DNA of 52,603 bases from positions 1 to 52,603 of the forward strand of contig CALUKY010000018.1 in the NCBI GenBank assembly GCA_944321345.1, in the 5' to 3' direction. This document shows positions 1 to 8,663 of the stretch, piece by piece; position 1 is the stretch's first letter; each line of letters opens with the position of its first letter. The notes below the pieces were generated by a model that had not been told where the DNA came from, searched no databases, and saw only the letters and a program-made list of their open reading frames with translations. The DNA is from an uncultured Paraprevotella sp. (lineage in GTDB: Bacteria > Bacteroidota > Bacteroidia > Bacteroidales > Bacteroidaceae). A program made the position numbers and the translations under genes.

Positions 1-37
1 ACAGCCGAGCATTACTAATTGCCCGATGACTTTCTTA
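1..37 (+). rRNA. rrl: 23S rRNA, 3' end (partial)
   Basis: The window opens inside a 23S rRNA. The stretch ending in GCATTACTAATTGCCCGATG resembles the 3' end of Bacteroidota 23S rRNA, where the E. coli counterpart reads ACCGGTACTAATGAACCGTG. The exact 3' end is uncertain by several bases. The AT-rich spacer up to about position 142 contains no tRNA. Confidence 0.8.
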
Positions 38-142
38 CCGCGCAGAGATATACTTTGAGTTGTTCTCTACGAAGAGATATGCTTATGTTTTTTCCGATAT
101 GTAATTATGACACACAAACGAAAGTGTTATAATAAAAAATAT

Positions 143-252
<110 letters not shown>

Positions 253-263
253 TTTAAATAGAC

Positions 264-305
264 GGATCCCTTCAGAGAGCAATCTCCGGAGGGATTCTTT
301 TTTTT
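264..305 (+). terminator. rRNA operon terminator
   Basis: A 10-bp stem (GGATCCCTTC with GGAGGGATTC, including G-U pairs) with an inner GAGA/TCTC helix is followed by eight T residues. It lies just after the 5S gene and before truA. Confidence 0.85.
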
Positions 306-328
306 GTATCTCCTTGCATTAAATTGGA

Positions 329-1117
329 ATGAATAAAATGAATAGATACTTTATTGATCTGGCTTATGATGGAACTGCTTATCACGGTTGGCAAATTCAA
401 CCGAATGGAAGTAGTGTGCAGGAAACTTTGCAGAGGGCTCTGTCTACAATATTACGTGAGGAAATTTCTGTTGTTGGAGCAGGAAGAACTGATACCGGTG
501 TGCATGCCTCTATGATGATGGCACATTTTGATTTTGAAACGATTATAGACACAGATCGTTTGACAGATAAGCTGAACCGTCTGTTGCCGCCGGATATTGC
601 GATACATCGCATTCGTAGAGTACGTCCTGAGGCTCATGCACGTTTTGACGCTACAGCCCGAACATATCATTATTTTGTTCATTTTGGAAAAAATCCTTTC
701 TTGCGGCATTATTCCTGTCGCCTGTATCATTCTCTTGATTTTGAGAAGATGAACCACGTGGCAAAAATTCTTTTTGAATATACGGACTTTACCAGTTTCA
801 GCAAGACGCATACAGATACGAAGACCAATAACTGCAAGATTATGAAAGCAGAATGGTTGCAGATGCCTGATGGATCGTGGAGGTTTGAGATTCAGGCGGA
901 TCGTTTTTTGAGGAATATGGTTCGAGCCGTAGTGGGAACTCTTGTTGAAGTCGGCCGTGGAAAGATAGATGAAGATGGCTTCAGAAAGGTGATAGAAGGA
1001 AAGGATCGGTGCCGTGCCGGAGAGTCTATGCCCGCTAATGCCCTGTTTCTAGTAGATGTGGCTTATCCTGAATGTCTTTTTCAAACAGATCAGGAGGAGG
1101 GAACTGATGGAAAGTAA
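329..1117 (+). CDS. truA: tRNA pseudouridine(38-40) synthase TruA
   Basis: TruA isomerises uridine to pseudouridine at positions 38-40 of the tRNA anticodon arm in the cytoplasm. The 262-residue protein has the family opening [16 protein letters not shown] and the catalytic GRTDTGVHA motif, with the nucleophilic aspartate at about residue 55. The later [14 protein letters not shown] segment is also typical of the family, and the length is normal. A second in-frame ATG at 338 is an equally plausible start. The 3' end overlaps the start of the downstream permease gene by 11 bases, so the two are probably cotranscribed and translationally coupled. Confidence 0.97.
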   Translation: MNKMNRYFIDLAYDGTAYHGWQIQPNGSSVQETLQRALSTILREEISVVGAGRTDTGVHASMMMAHFDFETIIDTDRLTDKLNRLLPPDIAIHRIRRVRPEAHARFDATARTYHYFVHFGKNPFLRHYSCRLYHSLDFEKMNHVAKILFEYTDFTSFSKTHTDTKTNNCKIMKAEWLQMPDGSWRFEIQADRFLRNMVRAVVGTLVEVGRGKIDEDGFRKVIEGKDRCRAGESMPANALFLVDVAYPECLFQTDQEEGTDGK

Positions 1118-2039
1118 TGCCATATGGTTGTTGGGAGCCTTTATTTCGGCTGCTCTTTTGGGCTTCTATGATGTTTTCAAGAAGAAATCCCTGCGTAACA
1201 ATGCCGTGGTACCGGTACTGTTTCTGAACACATTGTTTTGCAGTTTGATATTTCTGCCGATGATTCTTTTGTCGCGTACAGGAACATTACAGACCGATTC
1301 CTTGCTTTATATTCCGGCGGCTGGCTGGGAAGTGCAGAAGTATATTGTATTGAAATCTCTTATTGTGCTTTCCTCGTGGATTCTCGGATATTTCGGTATC
1401 AAGCATTTGCCTATTACGTTGGTAGGACCGATCAATGCTACTCGTCCGGTATTGGTACTTTTGGGAGCCATGCTTATTTATGGTGAGGTACTTAATGTAT
1501 ACCAGTGGATAGGAGTATTGTTGGCCATGCTATCCCTGTTTTTGTTAGGAAGGACCGGCAAACGCGAAGGTATTGATTTTACGCATAACCGTTGGATCTT
1601 CTTTATTGCTCTGGCTGCTTTGCTAGGGGCTGCCAGCGGATTGTATGACAAATATCTTATGGCATCGCCCGAATCTGGCGGTGTAGGACTGGACAGGATG
1701 GTCGTGCAGAGTTACTATAACATTTATCAGTGTATTCTGATGGCTGTCATGCTTTTGCTTCTTTGGTATCCGAAACGCAAGCAAACCACACCTTTTCGAT
1801 GGGACTGGTGTATTCTGTTTATTTCCGTATTTCTTTGTGCTGCCGATTTTGTTTATTTCTATGCCTTGAGTCAGGAAGGTGCTATGATTTCCATTGTATC
1901 CATGATCCGACGTGGCAGTGTATTAGTTTCCTTCCTGTTTGGAGCCATGCTGTTTAGGGAAAGGAATCTGAAGAGTAAGGCACTGGATTTGTTGCTTGTA
2001 CTCATAGGTATGCTCTTCCTTTATTGGGGATCGCGATAA
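1107..2039 (+). CDS. DMT/EamA-type permease
   Basis: This is a 310-residue integral inner-membrane protein with about ten hydrophobic helices in two repeats, the layout of the drug/metabolite transporter (EamA) superfamily. Typical segments are [20 protein letters not shown] in the first half and a matching helix pair near the C-terminus. The ATG at 1107 is preferred over upstream in-frame codons because a strong AGGAGG ribosome-binding site lies ten bases before it. It overlaps the end of truA. The substrate cannot be told from sequence; metabolite or amino-acid export is the usual role of the superfamily. Confidence 0.85.
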   Translation: MESNAIWLLGAFISAALLGFYDVFKKKSLRNNAVVPVLFLNTLFCSLIFLPMILLSRTGTLQTDSLLYIPAAGWEVQKYIVLKSLIVLSSWILGYFGIKHLPITLVGPINATRPVLVLLGAMLIYGEVLNVYQWIGVLLAMLSLFLLGRTGKREGIDFTHNRWIFFIALAALLGAASGLYDKYLMASPESGGVGLDRMVVQSYYNIYQCILMAVMLLLLWYPKRKQTTPFRWDWCILFISVFLCAADFVYFYALSQEGAMISIVSMIRRGSVLVSFLFGAMLFRERNLKSKALDLLLVLIGMLFLYWGSR

Positions 2040-2092
2040 GTGAATAGATGTTATAAGCATAGTAAAGCTGTTCCGGTTCCGGAAAAAATCAT

Positions 2093-2100
2093 TAAGTTTG
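2093..2100 (+). promoter_or_regulatory. candidate -7 box for the DUF3256 gene
   Basis: TAAGTTTG matches the Bacteroidota -7 consensus TAnnTTTG about 49 bases before the ATG at 2149. No good -33 TTTG is present, so this is tentative. Confidence 0.35.
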
Positions 2101-2148
2101 CATTTTAGAATAATGACAATGCAAGAATAAAAACAGACACATAAGATC

Positions 2149-2796
2149 ATGAAAAGATTTTTTTTGCTGCTCCTGGTTAGTGGCTTTATCTGGCAGGCTC
2201 AGGCCCAGAAAATGCGTGATGTATTTGCCCATATGCCCGATACTATATTGAATTTGCTGACCGAATACAACCGTCTGGACTGCATCGATTTTATAGAGAA
2301 TGATCAGGAGGCTAAAGTAAGAAACCGTATGGATGGTTTCTCTATCTTGAAAAAGCTTACGAAAGATTATTTGAGTTTACAGCTTACAACTTCTACACAA
2401 GTGGAAATGAAACTACTTTCAGGTAAGGATTCATTGGAGTATGTAGCTTTGGTAAAGACTTGTGCTGCCCCGGCAAAAAGCAGTGCCATATCCCTTTATA
2501 CACTTGATTGGAAGAAGCTTCCTGTGTCCTCATTTTTGAAGACACCTGGTTTTGATTCCTTTTGGAAGCAGCCGGTTCCGACCGATCAGACAGAGCTTGA
2601 TTCTATAGCGTTTCTGAAGAAAAAGATGGATTTGCGTCCAGTTATGGCTTCTTTGTCTGAGAATGATGAGAATTTGACTTTTGACTTGCAGCCTGTTAAT
2701 CTGGAAAAGAAAGATTCCATAAGTATCAGCAAACGGATTGAGCCGATTGTTTATCAGTGGAACCGCCACCAGTTTTTGTCTTCAAAAGCAGAATGA
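2149..2796 (+). CDS. DUF3256 family secreted protein
   Basis: This 215-residue protein starts with a Sec signal peptide (MKRFFLLLLVSGFIWQAQAQ) and has no lipobox cysteine, so it is probably periplasmic. The following MRDVFAHMPDTILNLLTEYNRL segment (in two halves) and the overall length fit DUF3256, a Bacteroidales family of unknown function. The gene ends 28 bases before a strong terminator. No enzyme motif was seen. Confidence 0.8.
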   Translation: MKRFFLLLLVSGFIWQAQAQKMRDVFAHMPDTILNLLTEYNRLDCIDFIENDQEAKVRNRMDGFSILKKLTKDYLSLQLTTSTQVEMKLLSGKDSLEYVALVKTCAAPAKSSAISLYTLDWKKLPVSSFLKTPGFDSFWKQPVPTDQTELDSIAFLKKKMDLRPVMASLSENDENLTFDLQPVNLEKKDSISISKRIEPIVYQWNRHQFLSSKAE

Positions 2797-2823
2797 GATT
2801 TGTTGTAAACTGCCATACATACT

Positions 2824-2862
2824 ATCCGCAACCTGTAAGACTACAGATTGCGGATTTTTTTT
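2824..2862 (+). terminator. terminator after the DUF3256 gene
   Basis: The stem ATCCGCAA/TTGCGGAT with an inner CTGTA/TACAG helix is followed by about eight T residues. Confidence 0.85.
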
Positions 2863-3084
2863 ATCCTGCCATTATGTTCTGCAATTAAAGTTTTTGATAA
2901 ACAGAAATCGGATTTTTCTTGTCAATACTTATTATCTTGAAATTTGCTTCTTAAAATCAATAACCTTTTGATTTTTTCTTTGTGTTTTTATAGGAAGTGT
3001 TTCGTGTAAAAATTAAGGAAATACCTCTATTTTTACGTATATTTTTTGTAATATTGTATCATAAAAAACAGAAAGATAAATTAG

Positions 3085-4254
3085 ATGAAATACAATTTTG
3101 ACGAAGTAATTCCACGTCGTGGAAGTAATTCTATCAAATGGGATACAGACTGTTGTCCGGATATGTTGCCTATGTGGATTGCCGATATGGATTTCCGTCT
3201 GGCACCTAAGATTAAAGAAGCTGCGGCCCGTCGTCTGGAGCAGGGAGTATTCGGTTATGCCCATATTCCTGATGCGTTTTATGATGCGATAGTCAACTGG
3301 TTTGACCGTCGCCATCAGGTCCGCATAGAGCGTGATTGGATTCTTTACACCATAGGTGTTGTGCCTGCTTTGGCTACAGCCGTTACCGCATTGACCCAAC
3401 CGGGCGACGGAGTGCTGATCCAGCCTCCCGTATACAATCATTTCTTTAGTTGCATCGAAGGTAACAATCGCCGTTTGATCGAAAATCCGCTTCGCTATGA
3501 GAATGGTCGCTATTCTGTAGACTGGGAGGATTTGGAGAAGAAAGCCTCTGATCCGAATGTCAAATTGATGATTATCTGTAACCCTCATAATCCGGCCGGT
3601 CGAGTGTGGACCCGTGAGGAACTGCTTCGTATGGGTGAGATCTGCTTGCGCCATGATGTATTCATTGTTTCCGATGAGATTCATTGCGAGTTGGTGTCTC
3701 CTGGATTTACCTATACTCCTTTTGCTTCGCTTACAGAAGAATTGCGCAATCATTGTGTAATCTGCTCTTCACCCAGCAAGGCCTTTAATTTGGCAGGATT
3801 TCAGGTGGCCAATATCTTTGTGCCCAATCCTCAGATCCGCGAGAAACTCAATGCCGTGCTGATGGGTATGGACATCGAGAGCCTGAACTGTTTTGCCGTG
3901 GAAGCACTGATTGCGGCTTATAATGAGAGTGAGGACTGGTTGGATGAATTGAACGTCTACATTTACGAGAACTATCTCTTTATGAAAAATTTTGTGGAAA
4001 CCAATATGCCTGATCTTTATCTGGTTCCTCTTGAAGGTACTTATCTGGCATGGCTCGACTGCTGTGTGTTGAAGAAGACGTCTGAAGAGATGAATAATGA
4101 TCTGAAGTCAAAATACTGCCTGTGGCTGAATTCCGGCACGATGTATGGTACAGAGGGTGACGGATTCCTGCGTTGGAATCTGGCTTGTCCACGTTCTATA
4201 TTGGAAGAAGGTCTGAAGCGTTTCCGGAAATACTATCAGGAGCTTCATCAGTAA
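3085..4254 (+). CDS. MalY/PatB family PLP aminotransferase (putative cystathionine beta-lyase)
   Basis: This 389-residue fold-type I PLP enzyme resembles MalY/PatB, the C-S lyases that split cystathionine to homocysteine, pyruvate and ammonia. Visible landmarks are the family opening NFDEVIPRRGSNSIKWD, PMWIADMDF, NPHNPAGRVW (residues 166-175), SDEIHCEL (Asp197 region) and the PLP-lysine motif SPSKAFNLAG (Lys232). It is probably cytosolic and works in methionine/cysteine metabolism. It stands alone between two terminators, and the start is the only ATG consistent with family alignment. Substrate specificity within class I/II aminotransferases is not certain. Confidence 0.88.
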   Translation: MKYNFDEVIPRRGSNSIKWDTDCCPDMLPMWIADMDFRLAPKIKEAAARRLEQGVFGYAHIPDAFYDAIVNWFDRRHQVRIERDWILYTIGVVPALATAVTALTQPGDGVLIQPPVYNHFFSCIEGNNRRLIENPLRYENGRYSVDWEDLEKKASDPNVKLMIICNPHNPAGRVWTREELLRMGEICLRHDVFIVSDEIHCELVSPGFTYTPFASLTEELRNHCVICSSPSKAFNLAGFQVANIFVPNPQIREKLNAVLMGMDIESLNCFAVEALIAAYNESEDWLDELNVYIYENYLFMKNFVETNMPDLYLVPLEGTYLAWLDCCVLKKTSEEMNNDLKSKYCLWLNSGTMYGTEGDGFLRWNLACPRSILEEGLKRFRKYYQELHQ

Positions 4255-4277
4255 GTCGCAATTACAAATAATAAATT

Positions 4278-4333
4278 GTCCGCTTTGATCTGCCGGTATG
4301 CCCGGAATTTTCAGATCAGAGCGGACTTTTTTT
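4278..4333 (+). terminator. terminator after the PatB-like gene
   Basis: A 15-bp stem (GTCCGCTTTGATCTG paired with CAGATCAGAGCGGAC, one G-U) is followed by seven T residues. Confidence 0.9.
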
Positions 4334-4525
4334 ATGTGATTTCTGAAACGGAGCATACCATCTCTTTAAATAAAATCCTTTCTTCTCGTACTTCGGGGGA
4401 AATATGATCATATGCTTCGTTTGCAAAGAATATTTTCCGGACAATGGGCGGAAAGAAGTTTCAGGAAAAACATCACGACCAATTTGTAATAAGGAAGCAC
4501 AAGTGTATCGTTCGTGTAGGATAAA
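4334..4525. other. intergenic stretch with no recognised feature
   Basis: Between the two terminators there is AT-rich sequence. A 66-codon open frame at 4404-4604 runs into the rpmE2 terminator and has no ribosome-binding site or family resemblance, so nothing is called here. Confidence 0.5.
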
Positions 4526-4567
4526 AACAAAAAAAGTTGCTCCACATAAATGTGAAACAACTTTTTC
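4526..4567 (-). terminator. rpmE2 terminator
   Basis: On the minus strand, AAAAAGTTG/CAACTTTTT arms enclose a CACAT/ATGTG helix and are followed by a T-rich tail, about 20 bases past the L31 stop codon. Confidence 0.75.
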
Positions 4568-4587
4568 GAATATCTTGAGTCCTGATA

Positions 4588-4839
4588 TTACTTGCGAGTC
4601 TTAGCGTAGCGGCTCATGAACTTGTCAACGCGACCAGCAGTATCAACCAACTTGCTCTTACCAGTGTAGAACGGGTGAGAAGTGTTAGAGATTTCAAGCT
4701 TAACTACTGGGTAAGTTTCACCTTCGAATTCTACTGTGTCAGTTGTCTTGCAAGTAGAACGTGAAAGGAACATGTCACCGTTACTCATGTCTTTGAATAC
4801 AACAGGACGGTAATTTTCTGGATGGATATCTTTCTTCAT
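4588..4839 (-). CDS. rpmE2: 50S ribosomal protein L31 type B
   Basis: This is an 83-residue ribosomal protein of the large-subunit central protuberance. The sequence runs [18 protein letters not shown], then [15 protein letters not shown] and [10 protein letters not shown]. It lacks the paired CxxC zinc motif of type A L31, so it is the zinc-independent form. It is monocistronic, with its own consensus promoter and terminator. The leader is about 70 bases, long enough for feedback control, though no structure was identified. Confidence 0.97.
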   Translation of the reverse strand: MKKDIHPENYRPVVFKDMSNGDMFLSRSTCKTTDTVEFEGETYPVVKLEISNTSHPFYTGKSKLVDTAGRVDKFMSRYAKTRK

Positions 4840-4908
4840 AATTTAAAATTTTTATCAATTAAACATATAGCTGGTAACTATAATGTGTAATGGTCTGTTT
4901 ACGAGGTG

Positions 4909-4940
4909 CAAAATTACTCGATTTCTTTTTATTTACCAAA
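4909..4940 (-). promoter_or_regulatory. rpmE2 promoter
   Basis: On the minus strand, TTTG (4937-4940) and TAATTTTG (4909-4916) are separated by 20 bases. This matches the Bacteroidota housekeeping promoter (-33 TTTG, -7 TAnnTTTG). Confidence 0.75.
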
Positions 4941-4964
4941 TTTATCTGCAAAAAAATGCACCAT

Positions 4965-5837
4965 TTAATTCAATCCGGGCCAACTTTCCAGACTGAAGGT
5001 CTTTTCTATCGGATTTTCGATGCGGTCCGGCAGATTGCAGAAGAAATCAATACCGGTTTTCTCCTCCAGTTCGTCAATGCTGACTGCCCAGGAGCTGACA
5101 TCCGGACTGCCACCATACGACTTGTGTTCCACCCAAAAGCCGATCGCCTTGTAAGTTCCTGACTTTTTGCACATCAGTGCGATGAAATAATATTTCGGAA
5201 CGGGCATTCCGCTTTTTGTGTAACGCAGAATCTGGTCATCACGAATAGTTCCTCCCTTCACAACATAGAGCGTGTCGCGGAAAGTGCTGCTGCGTCCCCA
5301 GTTCTGAACAAGTCCTTCCAGATCCACCCAGTCCTGCTGGTTGAAACGTCCGATCTGCGGACTCATATTCGACAGATAAAATGTCTGCTCGTTGCAGTCC
5401 TTGCTGTTCAGACGGTCGGCTGAGGCGCAAAGATGTCCGCGGTCATATCCGCTTCCTTTAAAATCACTCAGTTCCGTTCGTTCACCGGCAGAAAGTGCCG
5501 GATCGGGCTGAAATGGATCACCTCTCCATTCCGTGTTGTTCCAATTATTCCGATTCCAGTTCTGTTTGGAATTTTCGGCAGTAAAAGCGAATGCTACCCA
5601 TCTGGAATGTTTTTTGTCGGCATGCCAGTCTACGGTATAGTTCAGGATACCCGAAGCATAATGCGAGATGATCTTTCCTGCATTGTCGTCAATTCGGGGA
5701 ATTTCCAGGTTTCCGGCATTCTGTATTACCAGAGGATTACGGTTAGAGTTCTGAGAACTGCCGCTATTTTCACTGTTGTTGGAACAAGAAGATAGAATAC
5801 TTAAAAGCAGTCCAAGAACGATATATTTGTTTATCAT
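4965..5837 (-). CDS. DNA/RNA non-specific endonuclease lipoprotein (NucA family)
   Basis: This is a 290-residue secreted lipoprotein nuclease. The signal peptide ends in the lipobox LSSC (Cys18), followed by a Ser/Asn-rich linker that could tether it to the outer membrane. The catalytic domain follows (about 55-285), with the beta-beta-alpha-metal nuclease motif YDRGHL (His135) and the downstream LSNMSPQ segment whose Asn binds the metal in this family. Such enzymes cut DNA and RNA without sequence preference. The gene lies 70 bases after the DUF6359 gene on the same strand, with a hairpin between them. It is probably part of, or linked to, the same nucleic-acid-handling locus. Confidence 0.93.
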   Translation of the reverse strand: MINKYIVLGLLLSILSSCSNNSENSGSSQNSNRNPLVIQNAGNLEIPRIDDNAGKIISHYASGILNYTVDWHADKKHSRWVAFAFTAENSKQNWNRNNWNNTEWRGDPFQPDPALSAGERTELSDFKGSGYDRGHLCASADRLNSKDCNEQTFYLSNMSPQIGRFNQQDWVDLEGLVQNWGRSSTFRDTLYVVKGGTIRDDQILRYTKSGMPVPKYYFIALMCKKSGTYKAIGFWVEHKSYGGSPDVSSWAVSIDELEEKTGIDFFCNLPDRIENPIEKTFSLESWPGLN

Positions 5838-5854
5838 TTATTTATTATAGAAAG

Positions 5855-5888
5855 AAAAAGCCTTACGCGTTCAGCATAAGACTTTTTC
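5855..5888 (-). terminator. hairpin between the DUF6359 gene and the nuclease gene
   Basis: On the minus strand, AAGTCTTATGC pairs with GCGTAAGGCTT (two G-U pairs), followed by a short T run. It may end the TonB-receptor operon or act as a partial terminator that lowers expression of the nuclease gene. Confidence 0.65.
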
Positions 5889-5907
5889 TACGGTTAATGT
5901 TTTATTG

Positions 5908-7806
5908 TTATTTTTTGAAAAGTATCGGATTTATACCTCTAGAATCGGGATAAGAACCGAAGCTTGTATAATCTTTACTGTATTGAATCCACTTATTGGT
6001 TGCTTTGTTCTTAATCGTGAAGGTTCCGTCTGCATTAGTGGTGATATCCCAATACTGTCCTTCAGTTGGATTTTCTGTCAGATTGAAACTGTTATAAGAA
6101 CCTGTCATGATCAAGTATCTTCCTGATTCATCTTGAATAGTATATCCGTCCGCAGTAGACTTGATTGTAAAGGTCAGTCCTTTAGAAACAGTAGAAATAG
6201 TGTTTCCGTCAGAAGTAACATCATTTACGTAGAGGTAACCGTAATTCTTAGAGCTTTCAATATTTTGAGCAATCTTATATGCTCCATCTGATAAAGTCGC
6301 AAATACATAAGTTCCTTCACTGATTTCGGTTACTTTGGTGAAAGTTGTTTTTTCACCTTCTGCTGTACCACCAGAGCTTTGTCCGTCCAAAACATATTCT
6401 GTAATGGATTTCAAACCAGCAGTTCCGAAGTATTTCTCCAAAGAACCTTTGACAATGACTTCTTTACCTAAGTTGCTAGGGTTGTCCTTCAGGTTCAAGG
6501 CATTGCGTACATCACCGCTTGGCAATTGCAGTACCAGACAGTTCTTATAGTCTGTTTCTGTCTTACTGTCCGCAATTAACAGGTTAGTCTTATTTTCATC
6601 AGTGATGCTGCTCAGGTCATTCAGAATTGATCCGTCAATGCTCTTACCGTTTACATAACCTACAATGTAACCTTTCACCCAAGTGTCAGCCAAAGGCTTG
6701 CTAGCATTGTATTTAGAGATAGCTGTAGCTACGGTAAACGGATTCTCCTTACTGCTTTCGTTTTCAGTTGGAGTTTCCGGCTCTTCCGGAGTTTCACCAG
6801 CAGCGCGGTCTTCAATAGAAATGTTCTTCAATTCATAAGTACCGGCCTTTTCTGTACAATTATACTTGAATCCGATTTTCACTTTCTTGCCTTTGTAAGC
6901 ATTCAGATCGATATCACCGGATTTTGCAAACGGAGTCCATGCATCCTGCAATACGTGGTTTGGAATAGTCAGCTGTTGCCAGTTTTCAACATTGCTTTCG
7001 GTAATCCACAAAGTGATGTTTTCCGGCAAATTTGTGAAGTAGCGGGCTACATACTCAAAAGTCAGGGTTGCATTGGTTGCGTTGCTCAGATCAACTTCCG
7101 GAGAAATCAGCCAGCTTTCAGCAGCATAATCGGTATAGTTTACGAATGAAGTGGCTTTCATGTACTTGTAAGAGTCCCAAGTCCATACTTCTGCACCCAT
7201 TTCAGCTGGTACTGTTACATTCTTCACAGTAAACTCACCCTGGCCAGAAGCGAATGTTTCGCTGAAGATTGCTTTCACTTCTTCTGCCGGAATGTCACCG
7301 ATAGTTTCGCCGTTCATTATATAAGCCTGTACGTTCTTAATACCAGAACCGCCAAAATACTTCTCCATAGTACCCAGCAACATCACTTCCTGATACAGGT
7401 TCTGCGGATGGCCTTTCAAGTTCAGAGAATCTCTGATTTCACCGGCAGGAAGCTGCACGGCCAGACAGTTGTTGATGTTTTTGTCGTCAGGACTTACGGA
7501 TACCACCATATTGGTTTCTCCAGCGCCTTCCGCTCCGAATACAACATCTGAAATGGTAGAGCTGACGTCACCTCCCGATGGGATGTAACCTACGATATAT
7601 GCCTTTACCCAACCCAATTTTCCGTTTTGGTTAAGCATGGCTCCTTTTACAGAATAAGGACTCTGCATCGTTCCTTCACCGTAAATACTGCTGTTATCTC
7701 CAGTTCCTGGAATGTCATAAGGAGCAGGAACATCGCTACAGGCATTGAATGAGAATAATGCCATCGAAGCCAGAAACAGTGAACTGATAATCTTTTTAAT
7801 TTTCAT
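5908..7806 (-). CDS. lipoprotein with two DUF6359 domains and an anchor-J-like domain
   Basis: This 632-residue lipoprotein has its signal peptide ending at Cys23 (FNAC). The order is a first DUF6359-like domain (about 40-175, KAYIVGYI then NNCLAVQLPAGEIRDSLNL), a beta-rich domain resembling the choice-of-anchor J family (about 180-330), a Pro/Glu/Thr linker, and a second DUF6359-like domain (about 355-475, KGYIVGYV then KNCLVLQLPSGDVRNALNL). A C-terminal beta domain (about 485-632) has repeated short strands. The two DUF6359 copies are clearly duplicates. DUF6359 and DUF5689 are thought to adopt OB-type folds, which would suit nucleic-acid or ligand binding, but this is inferred. The gene is third in an operon, 20 bases after the DUF5689 gene. 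Confidence 0.82.
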   Translation of the reverse strand: MKIKKIISSLFLASMALFSFNACSDVPAPYDIPGTGDNSSIYGEGTMQSPYSVKGAMLNQNGKLGWVKAYIVGYIPSGGDVSSTISDVVFGAEGAGETNMVVSVSPDDKNINNCLAVQLPAGEIRDSLNLKGHPQNLYQEVMLLGTMEKYFGGSGIKNVQAYIMNGETIGDIPAEEVKAIFSETFASGQGEFTVKNVTVPAEMGAEVWTWDSYKYMKATSFVNYTDYAAESWLISPEVDLSNATNATLTFEYVARYFTNLPENITLWITESNVENWQQLTIPNHVLQDAWTPFAKSGDIDLNAYKGKKVKIGFKYNCTEKAGTYELKNISIEDRAAGETPEEPETPTENESSKENPFTVATAISKYNASKPLADTWVKGYIVGYVNGKSIDGSILNDLSSITDENKTNLLIADSKTETDYKNCLVLQLPSGDVRNALNLKDNPSNLGKEVIVKGSLEKYFGTAGLKSITEYVLDGQSSGGTAEGEKTTFTKVTEISEGTYVFATLSDGAYKIAQNIESSKNYGYLYVNDVTSDGNTISTVSKGLTFTIKSTADGYTIQDESGRYLIMTGSYNSFNLTENPTEGQYWDITTNADGTFTIKNKATNKWIQYSKDYTSFGSYPDSRGINPILFKK

Positions 7807-7826
7807 AATATATCTCTATTAGTTTT

Positions 7827-8639
7827 TTATCTTTCAATATCTCTTGAAGTTCTCACGGTTATTTGCCAGTCGTTGTTGTAACGGGTCAGAAGGCCATTCA
7901 TGTTGAATGGACGGTTTGGCATATAATCGTTCGCAAAGTTAGCATAAGTGCTGATGCGGAAAGGAAGGGTGGTGCTGCCGATATTTAAAGTACGGTTTAC
8001 ACCATTTCCACCATCGCCCAGTTCTTCCGGAGCGTAGACCGTATAGCCGTCAGCTTCTTCGATCGTAACGTTTTTAAGATAAACAAAGAATGGGGCATCG
8101 TCTTTGTTTGCTGAACTCAACCAGCTGGCATCAATGGTGTCGGGAACCAGCTCTTTGTAATTGAGTGAAGGACGGCCTTCTGTACGCATGTGCTCTTTCC
8201 AGATATTTTCCGACATACGACCGATCTTTCCCTGATAGAGAGTTCCCAACTGGGCCATGGCACCGTATCCTCCAATGTAAAGTCCCTTACAGTTTACCAC
8301 GATTTTCTGTCCTACAGGAAGCTTTGAGTAAATACCAGTGGTGTTGATACCGATTACAATGGCAGCTGTGGTGTCGCGCAGGTAGATCTGCTTATATACG
8401 TTTCCGGATTCATCATCAGCTACAACCACTCCGCTGATGATGATGCTGTCTTCAATCTGTTGTACTCCGCTGCTGGAAGTGATGCTCTTGAACTGTTGCT
8501 TCAGTTGGGCAATAGTTGTATTTGCTTCCGGTACACTGGGATTACCATAAACATCCAAGTTGGGTGTGTCGTGTTGGTCCATACACCCTGTAAGGATTAC
8601 CGCCATCAAGGCAACCATGAATAATGTTATTTTTTTCAT
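7827..8639 (-). CDS. DUF5689 domain lipoprotein
   Basis: This 270-residue lipoprotein has its signal peptide ending in LTGC (Cys19). The single domain contains ISGVVVADDESGNVYKQIYL, and then RDTTAAIVIGIN, VGQKIVVNCKGLYIG and a closing NDWQITVRTSRDIE, the pattern of the DUF5689 family. These proteins sit beside TonB receptors and are often linked to exported nucleases, and the fold is probably OB-like. It is second in the operon, 24 bases downstream of the receptor, which suggests it acts as the receptor's surface partner in the way SusD partners SusC. No SusD-like helical repeats are present. Confidence 0.85.
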   Translation of the reverse strand: MKKITLFMVALMAVILTGCMDQHDTPNLDVYGNPSVPEANTTIAQLKQQFKSITSSSGVQQIEDSIIISGVVVADDESGNVYKQIYLRDTTAAIVIGINTTGIYSKLPVGQKIVVNCKGLYIGGYGAMAQLGTLYQGKIGRMSENIWKEHMRTEGRPSLNYKELVPDTIDASWLSSANKDDAPFFVYLKNVTIEEADGYTVYAPEELGDGGNGVNRTLNIGSTTLPFRISTYANFANDYMPNRPFNMNGLLTRYNNDWQITVRTSRDIER

Positions 8640-8663
8640 ATTATACCTTTCTTGTTGTTGTTT

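Noticed and set aside
3013-3753. 246-codon minus-strand frame
   Set aside because: It lies antisense to the well-supported PatB-like aminotransferase gene and has no family resemblance or ribosome-binding site.
4404-4604. 66-codon plus-strand frame between the PatB-like and rpmE2 genes
   Set aside because: It runs through the rpmE2 terminator and into rpmE2 antisense, with no promoter, ribosome-binding site or recognisable motif.
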